Shown here: positions 13,499 to 25,400 of the stretch, in pieces
Position numbering within the stretch: the first letter of the stretch is position 1
Layout: the number at the start of each line of letters is the position of its first letter
Assembly (NCBI GenBank): GCA_003254905.1
Contig: QANU01056703.1
Coordinates: 280,391-344,390 of the forward strand
Reading direction: 5' to 3'
DNA length: 64,000 nucleotides
From: Nissolia schottii
Lineage: Eukaryota > Streptophyta > Magnoliopsida > Fabales > Fabaceae
Notes under the pieces: generated by a model
Told to the model about the DNA's origin: nothing
What the model saw: the letters and a program-made list of their open reading frames with translations, nothing else
Databases searched by the model: none
Made by a program: the position numbers and the translations under genes

Positions 13499-16400
13499 TG
13501 TATGTATGTATGTGAGAATAGTTTCTATGCATTGAAAGTGTCAGCCAACAAAGATTAAAGAAAATGATAATCATAGTAAGTAGTTAATTACCATAATTCG
13601 TCACTTTTCTGGTTGTTTACACGGTCAATGCATAAAAATTAATCTCATAGATATGATCCCTAAGTGGAGAATCGTCAATCAATGCAATCCTCCGTCAAGA
13701 TTTTGTCACTCCCATTATTAATTGCACAAAATGATGGCGACTGACAACATATATTGCGGCTGATGTGATGTGAATAGCATGTAGCATAGTTAGAGAGAAA
13801 CAAAATCAACATCATTTTAGCAATTACGTTAATACTCAACTTTGTCCCATACTTTTGATTCCATTTTCAATTTAGCCCCGAACAAAGAAAAACAGTCCCT
13901 ACACCTTATCAACACCAACTTGCAACCAAGGCCACCACCATGGCCAAAACCACCCCCATCAGCAATCTACATCCTAAGTACCACCTGGATAGCGGTGCAA
14001 AACAGCCGACCCCAAATACACTATAGCGGACTGGCGGATTGCAGGATGGCCGCTACTTTGAAAATATATATACTTATGTGTACTTAATATGGCATACATA
14101 CTCAGCAATTAAAAACAAATCTATAATTAAACTCATTCATCATTAATAATCAAAATTCATAATCATAATCCATAGTGAAAAGAGAACAAAGAACCGCAAC
14201 CCAAAGGAAGAGACATTGACAAGAGGAGGGGTAGAAGACCATAGGGGAAAACTGAGGAAAAAGCAGAAGGGGAAAAAAAAGGTAGAAAAAAAAAACAGTA
14301 GCTACATTAGGTGGAGGGAGGAGACAAATGAAAAATAGAGAAAGAGGAGAGGGGAGGAGAGCATAAGGAAAAGTAAGGAAGGACAGGTGTAAACCATTGC
14401 TGGTGGGAGAACAAATATTTTCAGTTTTAGGAGAACAAATATGCTGTTTTTAAAAGAAAACAAACAGTAACTGTAAATCCTTGCTCTTGGTAAATTGAAG
14501 AAGGTGAGGTGTAGTGAGGGCAAACAAGGAGTTTCGTTAAGTTCAGTGAGGCAAACTAGATTCTTTAACTTGAGTGAGGGCAAAATAGATACTTCTCTAA
14601 TGTAGGAATAGACACAATTTCAATTGAAAATTGGAGGGGAAAAAATGGGATTTACAGATTTGAGAAGATCAACAGCCACTATGATGCAATTTTGGCCGCA
14701 ATTCTGCTGCGATAGCCACTACTAAAAAATGTGACAGGACTTCGCTGTTGTTGCAGTCACCCTCCTGCTCCTATAGTGTGCATTTAATTACTCTGACCCC
14801 TACCGTGCAAGACCACAAGTTTCCACAAGTCATTGCTCAAGTGCTCAACCATCTCTTAAAATCCTAGGCTTTGTTTGGGAGTTAGGAGGGAAAGGAAATG
14901 AAAGGAATCAAGGGGACAACAAGGGGACTAGAAGTAAGGGGTTTGGAGTGTTTTCCCTTCCCTTATTTCGGAGTGCAAACTAGACAAAGAAAGGGAAATA
15001 GAGGATTTATAATTTATTTTTACATTTTGACCCTTTTACTACAATAATTAATTATTTTAGTGAAAAATATGTTTTTATGTTTAAAACAATTATTTTTCTA
15101 AAAACATTAGCTGGAGTTGGCCTGTGAAGTTTTCTAAAATATTTTTTGTAAGAAGTATTTTTTAAAAAAAGAATTTCTAAAATTATTTTTCCTAAAATTA
15201 TTTTTTTCACTAAAAATATATTTTTTTTCTTAACATATATTTTCCTGAATTTTTTTTCAGAAAAATTATTTTTTTCAAAATATGTTTTTTCCCAAAAAAA
15301 AATACTTCCTAAATTCTTTTTCCTCTAAAATTTTTCTCTACGAAACTAATTAATAAGGGTAGAGTAATAATTATATATTATATTATACTAAAAAAACCCC
15401 AACTTCGGGAAACTCAAATTTAAGGGTCTAAGGGTTTCAGGGGTTTACAAAACCCTCCTTCCTCTCAAAGTTAAACTTCCAAACATGACAAAACCCCCCT
15501 AAAACCTTTACTTCCCCTCCTAAACCCAACTCCCAAACAAACCCTAAGGTGGGGCTTTGGTACACATAATGTTTTGACATTCCTAGCAATCTAATCATGG
15601 GAATGTAAGATTTTTATGTTTGCCTCTTCTTACCAAGTCAAGGCCAAGAAGTCGCTGTTAGTTCCACATTAGCAAATTTCATTAGTATGGTGAAAGAATC
15701 ATGACAGGCAGCAGCCTTGATTACAATACTCCATTTATGGGACCTAATTGAAAAAAAGAAGCAAAAAGTTAATGAACAAAAATGCCTATTTAGCCTTCAC
15801 CTATGCTAAGAACTCACTAGAAGAAATAGCATCAATATAAAGACAAACCAACATTGTACGGTTCCTCATTGCCCCCATCAATCTTTTACCAATTTTTTAC
15901 CTTATAACCATCTATCTCAATATCAGTTTATCAACCTTCTTTGAATTGGGTTTCTTCCAGTTTATCAACCTTCTTTGCATCAAATAGTAACATTAGCAAT
16001 GATATGTTGCAGGTTTGTAAACCTTAGACGGCTATCTCCCCTAAAATGTGTGTTATGAGTTGTCCAAGCTAATTATCAAATTCGCGTCTCTTATTACATT
16101 GTTCTACTCCCTATGGAATGCTTTGTTTGGTATATATATAGTGTTGGGTATGCCCAAGAACTTTATATCAGCTTTTGGCGATCAGGTTTATGAGCTCCGT
16201 GAGGAGGAAGGAAGCCAAATCTCTGTGGCATCGCGCCATCTTTGCCATAGTTTGGTGTATTTGGGTGAAGTGTAATTCTCATTTCTTTAATAGTCTGTTG
16301 GACAAACAGGTCCTGTGGGATAGAATTAGGAGGGTGTAAAGCACATGATCCTTTTAGAGGGGTCTCTCTTTCAGATACGATGGGAAATTACGAAGCCTTT

Positions 16401-19400
16401 CACTTTTGACATCCCCTTATATTATTAGTTTTTTGTAATAAGGATTTCTTGTCCTCGGCTACCCTTGTATTATTCTACACTCCTTGTGAATGAAATTCAT
16501 TTTTTATCAGGAAAAAAAAAACCCCCAAATATCGTCTGAATATGAAGTTTCCTTGAAAATTCAAGCATTCCTTTCTAACAAAAGACACTAGAGAATAGAA
16601 TAAACTAAACACGGCCACAGAACCTCAACTTTTTATGATACCCAAAACCACTAAATTTAACAAGGAGAACTGATGCAGGCCAATAAGGCCACGTAAAGCT
16701 ATCATCCTCACAAACTATGCACAGAGTATAGTATTCACAAAACTTATTCTTCTGAGTACCGTAACAATAGGGATTGTAGTATATACACTAAGGACTAATG
16801 ATTATCTATCCACCTTTTTTATCCCATACAGTTATTTTACTGGGAACCAGGTTAAAAATTATGGGGATTTTGGTGTATTGTTAGGGGACATGAAAATCAC
16901 TCTCTCCAGCCTCGTTGAAAAGAGAGAAAATTTTAGTTTCCAGTTGTTACACTAAAGTACCCAGAGATTAGCAGTCAGATTTTTAGTAAAGAGTACGGAA
17001 AATGAAAATGGTAGAGAGAGGCGATTCTATCCCCAATCAACATACTGAAAACCCCAGACATCTACACTAGCATCCTCATTCACATCTTGGTGCCAATACA
17101 TACATACATACATAGACCCAACCCCAAAAGGCAGACCCAGGTCTCTCCAAGAATCTCAAATTTTTTGTTCATTAGATAAGCAAAACAATGCAAAATTAGA
17201 TGAGTCACAGCTTACAAACTAGAATCTCTTAGGCCTGGTAAGGAGATGGTAGATCTCGCTTTAGGTGGTTAAGACGTGTGGACAAAATCCCAGTATGGAG
17301 AGTAGATAAGATGGAGGAAGTCTTATATAGCTAGAGGTGAAGACACCAAGAAAAAACCATAAATGAAACTATTGAAAGAGATTTAGATTTAAATCGAATA
17401 TAAACATGATTTATGACAGAACACTATCTCAGTTTCACATATAATCATTGTATGGCATTCCAATGCCCTGCAACAGTTAAATTATGCACTTTAGGTTTCT
17501 ACCTAATAAGCAAAAACTATTGCTTTCTTCAAATAGGGGGAAAAGCTCAGCAGGATTATTTCCAAATGGCTTCATTATGCTGTAAATCTAATATTATCCC
17601 CAAGAACAGTTCATTAATAAGACTCAACCTGGCAGCATAGCTTGTACAAGTGGCAGGGCAGCCCAAAAGTCTGAAGCTCTCTCAGCCATCTTGCTGCAAA
17701 GGACAGCCTGCAAATTGAAGTGTGTTATACAATGCACATAAATGACTTCAAATTTAGACAAAGAAAAGTGAACAAGGAATTATATATCATTTTACTGTAA
17801 GGAACCTGTGATGCACAAGAATATAGAAAATGTAAGATCCCTTCTTCCACTGCTCCCATATCTAATATATTAAGATAACTGCAATCCCAGTGCTCATCTG
17901 GCATACGGAAATCCTCACCAAACAGGTTTGAATAATCAAATAAAGTAAAAGAACTAGACAGTTCCAATTTTGATTTCTCTTCCAAAATAGATATTTGATC
18001 ATTTTGAGGATTAGATACATCTTGCTCAGTATCAGGATTTATGAGCTTCTGCATAATTCTAGATGCCTGAAATTAAAGAAAAATGTATACCCGAAGAAAA
18101 TATATTAGAAACAATTGGTTTAGCATAGAAACAAAAAAGATGAACTCCTTTCAGCAATTCAGTCAAAAATAAAAAGATTGTTTATTTAAATAATAAATAA
18201 ATAAGATAAATACCACTCTACAAACAGTTCCAAGATCAGAATCTTTATATGCCTTCCTCAGCAGCACAAAAATTGCATCTGGCCGAAAAGCTATGGCACG
18301 ATGTGCAGACAATATAAGAGGTGATGCACTTCGTGATCTCCTTGGCTGCATTGAAAGACAAAGGGAAAGGAAAAGTCACACAAGAGGGATCACCCTCACT
18401 CAAAAATTAATAAAAAAATACATGGAAAGCTAAGTAGTATAAAGCATGTAGAAGAAACAAATAATAAGATGGGACTCGAGTTAAAATACAAAGTGAAACA
18501 AAAAATAAATTGGAGGCTTGCGTCTATTTGGTGGGAAACTCAGTCTTTTCTCATGGGTCTCTCAAAATTATATGTTAAGGACTTGAAAAGTTATGTTGGA
18601 TTGATTTACTCTTTTTTTTTTTCTTGTCTGTTTTTGGTTGTGCTTTTTTGGTTTAGGAAGATACCGTATCTTCTCACTTTCTGTAATTCTATCTCTTCAT
18701 CTCAATAAAATTCATTTTTAATCCAAAAAAATGAACAAGGAAAGCTCCCATGCTCATATATTTGAGCCATGTGTTATTTTTTCAAGTCTGTACAACGCAA
18801 ATTATTCATTTTTACATTGTCTAGATATTTACTTTTGGGAAAAACCTAATTGGTTCAGAGTGGCAATTCCCGATATGCCATTTTGGAGTTTTGGATGGAG
18901 TCCATTAAAAGAAAGAAAGCAACATCTCCAACAGTACGCATCAAATTAATGTGCATGGTTGAAGAGATATGTCAGGATTTTCAAGAAGTTCTTGCCATTA
19001 ACACTTTTGTGGGATTAAGTGGAGCTCTTAGGTAATTAGCTAGTGGCTATTTAAAGCAGCTTTGGTCTTCGTTCTATTTCCTTTTCTTATTTGGTAGTTC
19101 CTTAGAAGAAAATCTTATCTTATGCTCCTGAACCTACTCTAGTGGAATTTCTTTTCTTATTGAGAAGCGGGGAAAAAAACATTGGACATTGGAAAAAAAG
19201 ATGCCAGTCAGATTTAGGGACCACACAGTAAGTTCGTCAGTATGCATTTGAATCTAGAAGCAGACAAACTCATCATGTGAAAGCCAGAGAAGGGGACTCA
19301 TGGTATGCCCCAAAAAAACAATCAGCTTGTCAATAAAGCAATTAGGCAAGATATCAGAAATAAACGAGTGTGAAAGCTACCTCAAAGTTAGAGGAAACAG

Positions 19401-22400
19401 TTAGGGCTGGTGATGGTTGACTACTTTTCGAGACATCAAAATCTGTGATATTGCCTGAAGGTTTTGAACTCCTGTAAATAAACAAACTATTTGTACTAGA
19501 GCAATTATGAATAGCAGAATAGTCAATGCACACCGACAAAGATAAATAAGATATGCACTTGAGGAGCTTCAGGTTTAAAACTGATTTCAAGTTTAACTAC
19601 AGATTAGGTTACCAAGTCTAGAAACCAAGTTAAAAATCCTCACCAACTAAGTGAATGCAAATTTTAAGCAAAGAAGCTCAATTAATTTCCAAAACGACCA
19701 ATAATACTATGAAAAGTTGGCTACATAAATCAATTTATTCAGTTGGGATCAATCAAAATTAAAGTTTCTTACTCCCTTTTACAGGATTCCCAAAAACTTT
19801 CCATGTTTTCCAACCATTGATTGAAGTACTTGACTATCTTCAATTGGATTCACTTGCCTCACTCTTTCATTAGTCTATGTCTTCTTCTCAATCAATGCTA
19901 GTCAAACTTCCTCCCAAATACATCCATTCCTAATATGGTTTTTTCTTTCATTTCCTTCCTCCTCCTTAGCATTTGCATCTCAGCCAAATTATTTTAAGAT
20001 CTAGTTGGCACTATACAACACAACATTCACTAGCTTACTTTCAAACAGAAAAAAACAAATTATGACAAGAAACAGAATACATAGCTTCTGCAAGTCTATA
20101 TTACGGAGGCACCACAGTCAAAATCTATAACAACACCAAAACTAGAAACTTGTCTAAATCATTCATTCACTTCTTATAACTACAAAGCTACAAATCTACA
20201 AATCTTTAGCAACAGCATAATGGCTGAGAACTCTTATCAAAGCAAAAAGCATGCATATAACATTCCACATTTTAGACCATCATGCATAATAACATGGCAT
20301 TTTCCTGTTCTGATCCTCCCTGCACTTCAGTTTTTGGAAGCATGATATAGCGACCTCTGAAATTTTTAAGAAAGTGCCATGTCATAATAAAATATGTAGC
20401 AACAGCACAACGGCCACCAAATCATTTCAGGGCAAAATCATACGTATAGCATCATGCGTTTTAGACATCGTGCAATATAACATGGAACTTCCCTGTTCTG
20501 ATCCCACTTGCATTTCATTTTTCAGAAGTGTGATATAGGGACCCTTTTAAATGTTTTAGGCCATATTATAATGAAATCTGTAGCAAAAGCAGAATGGCCA
20601 CCCAACTCATATCACAGCAAAACCATTAATAAAACATCATACAGTTTAGATCATCATGCATCATAACATTTTCCTGTTCTGATCCTCCCTTGCATTGCTA
20701 ATTATAGAAGCATGATACCATAGACCTTTGAATTGCAAAATTCGCAATACCTATTATCTTTCTTGGTCATTTCCATATTTAATAAATTTGGTGGAGTTTG
20801 GTCCGTCAATTTTAGAACTCATGATCTTTCTTGATCCTTTCCATACTCCTCCACACATTCAACATTTTCTTAGAACTCATAATCTCATTAATCAACTTTA
20901 TGAGCCAACTTATGCCTTTCTCCTCTCGACACTTCCATACCTCAAAAGGTATTATCAGTTTAAGTCCAATTGCTTCTCCATTATCCACATCCTCTTCAAT
21001 GCTTCTTTGGTTGCAAACTAATGAATCAAACGATAAAAGGTAAAATTTTAGTCCTCCTCTATGGTGTTTAGTCTATCTAAACACAAAAAGGTCTGTGTCC
21101 TTCATAAAATAACTTGTGAAAATAATTCTCTATCTTGTCTTGATGTCATCTTACCCTCGTTCATCGTTGATACATTTCACCCTATCTAAATCTCTTCTTT
21201 TTCTTTCTCTACCTTTGGCAAAGCTGTAAATACTCTTTTTCTCTCTTTACTGCCTAAAGATTGATATAAAACATCAAATGCTCCAGCTTTCCCCTTGCTT
21301 ACCACCTTTTTAAAACATTTCTTAACTACTTTATACTGTTTCCAATATTTAGCATTTTTATGTAAGGACACCGATTTAAAATACTCACTTTTAACCTTCA
21401 TCGTGTTTGTATACATCAGAAAATTTTATTTTCAAAACTTCAAACATTGCATTAGTGAAGAATAGCCAACCAAGATCCAGAACTATTAAGAAAACCCATA
21501 CCAAACAAAATTTCCCACTAGTGACAGTAATTAGCCAATGAAGAGTTTGTACAAAGCAAACTAACCTTTCATTCACCACGTGAAGAATAGGATAGAGAGG
21601 ACCAGCAAGCATGGAAAGAAACCGTAGGTTAGACTCTGGAGTATCGTGAAAGCTTGCAAGGTCTGCCTAAAATTTACATACACTGTTCAATCAATGGCCG
21701 CAGCGAGGGTAGGGAAAAACCAGAGGAATAAAATGGAGGAATTATGATAAATTAATGAAAGAAGAATGTCCGACTTTACCTCTAGTTGTGGAAGAAATAC
21801 AAGCAACCGATTTGTCATGTCTTGCAGCAACTACAAACCATGAAACATCAGAAAGGAAATACAAATAATAATTGCAGACAAATTAAATTAGATCATAAGC
21901 ATATTTATGGAAGCAAAGATCCAATCCACCTGGAGATGCATATCATGAGGTTCCTGTTTGTGTGATATAATATGTGGTAGCAAGTAATTAACAACCGGTT
22001 GAAACTCAGGCTCAAGACCAATCACAGAAACTCCTATCAGCTGCAAGAGACAGGTGATAAAAACAAGTTAAGCAATGGCAAGTGACAACCATTTGAAACT
22101 GTAAACTATAATTTTGCAAGAACTTATGATAAAAGCACATTGTAAAGAAAATGAACCAAACAGGCTTAATGAATCTTGGATGTACCTCAAAAGCTTAGAA
22201 AACAATAGAAGAAACATTTTATGTGCTTTGAGGGAGGAAAGAGTCCAAAAATTAGCCGAGATGTGTTGTATGATAAGGGGTTGAGCTTCGCATTAATTTG
22301 CCGTGAACCTGTTTCCATTCCAGTTTATATATCTACAGTGATGGTATTGCGTCATAAATTTTCTCTCTCTCATTGAGAGAGTGTGGAAGACTTAATTAAC

Positions 22401-25400
22401 ACTAGTACAATACTTTGACACACCCCACTAAATAACTTTTCATATAATTTAATTTTTATCAATCCAACCATCGAATTATAGTTATATATCATCTTGTCAT
22501 TTATGTAAAATTTTGAATAAATTGAACATCAATAAGTATGTCATTAATAGTTCTTCGTTAGGTTGAACAGCTCTTATTCAGTCACGTCTGTCTAACACCC
22601 CACATCCTCTCTCCCTTTTTCGTATATCTGTAGATGTGGCTCTAAAGTCTAAACAGAGAAATTGGTTTGGCACTTCCCTTGGCTAAGGGTAGGGAACTCT
22701 AGAAGAGACCACCTTCTTAGTCGGGAGATTTTCCGTAATCCAAAAAAGAGGGACTATAGCATTTTCCTCTAGAACCTGCTGATTTATGGCATCAAGTTAT
22801 TCAAAGTAATTATGGTTTTCATCCTAATGGGAGGAATGCCAACCACGCGAGTAGAGTTACTCATAGTAGTCTTTAGAAATATATTTCTCAGGTTTACCTT
22901 CTTTTAGCTCTCTCTTGTCGTTACATTTATGTGACAGCTCTTGCATTAATATTTGGAAGATATTTGAACTGGTACTACTACTCTTTTTGAGGAATTTCCT
23001 TGGCTTTTTCTCTTGTCCTCTATGCATAATACCCCGATTTATCAATTTTTTTTCCTCAGGATACGCTCTCTTGGAACCTCCATTTTCTCATAAATGAGCA
23101 TGAGCATGATAGAGAGGTTATTTAGCTAGAGTCCCTTATTCATTTACTTGATTCTATTCATCTCTGGTTTTCCTGACTCAAGAACCTGAACTTTTGATTC
23201 CTCTGGACTGTTCTCTTATAAAGCTTATTTCCAGTTCTTGACTTCATCTCTTCACATTGCCAAACCTTTAGGCCAAACCATCCAAAATTTCTCCGAAGAG
23301 CACATACACACCTAATGCTTACCAAAAATTTATGGAAAAGGTTGCTATGAAGAGAAGACACACACGTTAAGTCTTGTTTCCAAACTTAAATATAACATAA
23401 AACAAATCTCAAGTGAAGGAGTGGTGTGAGCTATGCAAAGAAGTAGCATATCATTTGAGTCAATTTTGATAACAATTGCTTTACCATAAAATGTATTTTA
23501 TATTACACAGAGCCATGGTTGTTAAATGCACAAGTTAACTCTTAAATTCCTACGAGTTTACGATCCTATTACACAAAATGAATTAACTCTCATGTAAAAT
23601 CTCTTTCTAGTAAACTCATATGAGTTTAAGTAAACTCTAACAAAATCAGTAAACTCGTGATCTTACTAACATCTAACGAGTTTACGAATTTATAATTTAC
23701 ACTTGATTTTTCCCTCAAAATATACATATCCGGTAACTCTTATTGGATACTAATATGACTTTTTTATGTTAAGCAATATCTATTGAGTTTATTAATATAA
23801 TGTTATGTATTTATCATAATTGAGTTATGTTTTATCCAACTGCATAGTAATACAAATACAGAATAAAATATAACATAACTAAGTTATGCATTAAAGTATA
23901 TTTTATATTTCTTTCATTTATTTTATTACAAAATTGACATTGCTCAGTATCAATTATGAATATGACATTAAATCATGTTTAGTAAATATTTATATTGTTT
24001 ATGCAATATATTTTTTTACATATGTAAACTCTTAGGAGTATACTATTCGAATTTGTTAAGGTTTCATGAATTTACTTAAACTCTCGAGTTTGACAGCCTT
24101 AGACGAAGCCATGGAATTCCTGAAGGCTTGTAAAGAATGAATTTTTCACAATTCATGGATTAAGAGACAAAGTGGTACGAGGGACTCACAAGTAAAGGAG
24201 CAATATATAATTACACATCAAGAAGATTTAGACCAAAACATCAAGGATCTAATCAAGCATGGTTGTTAATTATGCCCCACCACAACAGTGTGTCGAGGAG
24301 CAATCAAAGAAGGAGACAATGTTGTCGTGTCATGCTTCAGAATCGCTGGTGCTATAGCACTATTCTAGACATAAATGTGGGGAACAGTGCAAAACACATT
24401 AAGACACCATTGTTTTTCCGTCAAACCCTTTCTTTTATCTTTTCAAAGCTAAATTCCCATTATGATCTCACTTATGCTATTGAAGTTTCTATTTTGTCCT
24501 CACTTAATCAATTGAAGATTTTATATGGAAATTACCTTTTTTTGGGATAAAATAAGAATTTCATCAAGAGAAGAGAATACATAAAAGTAAGAGGATAAGA
24601 GATCCTCTATAAAGAGACAAGGACAAAACCAAAAAATGCTAAAGCTATCTATAGAGTAAAGCTTTCCAATCTCTCAAAATATCTGTGAGGGAGAATCCTC
24701 TAAAAGAGATTGAGTGCTTTACACTAAACAGATGATAAACGCCTAATCTTCTCCCACAAAACACAAAAGTTTGAGAAATTGGCATTGAAAACGCGAGAAG
24801 TGCGTTCTAGTCAGATGCACCAAATAATGGCAAAAACTGGACATTGCCACAAGTAGTTAGCTTCTTTCCTCCTCCCAAAGCCAACAAATCTAGGCAACAA
24901 AAAAGTATCTAGGGTTGCAGGGAAAACCCAAGATTACCCAAATATTCCAAATAGATTATTCCACAAGAAGTTAGCTGTTGATCAGTGCAAAAAAAAAAGG
25001 TGTGCAGCTGATTCTGAATTTATACCACACACAAAACACAACGGGGGAAATTACCTTAAGAGGCCTTTGAACCTGCAACATGTCATTAGTATTAATTCTA
25101 TTAAGCACAACTGTCCAGATAAAGAATTTGACCTTACAAGGAGCTTTGGACTTCTGAATAGGTTTCTAAAGGAGAAAAAAGGGGAAAAGCAAAGAGTGAG
25201 TTAGAAACTGGAAAAAAAGACTTGCAAGTGAACAACCCAGCAGAATCTAGAGACCATAACCTTCTATCTGAGGTGGAAGACATATGTTAACAAACTCAAG
25301 GAAACCCAAAAGGACAACTAACTCCAAAGCCTCTCTCTATCATTCAAATTTCTAAAAAAATGAAAATCCCAAAAGGGAAATAGAAACTCCAATGAAGTTT

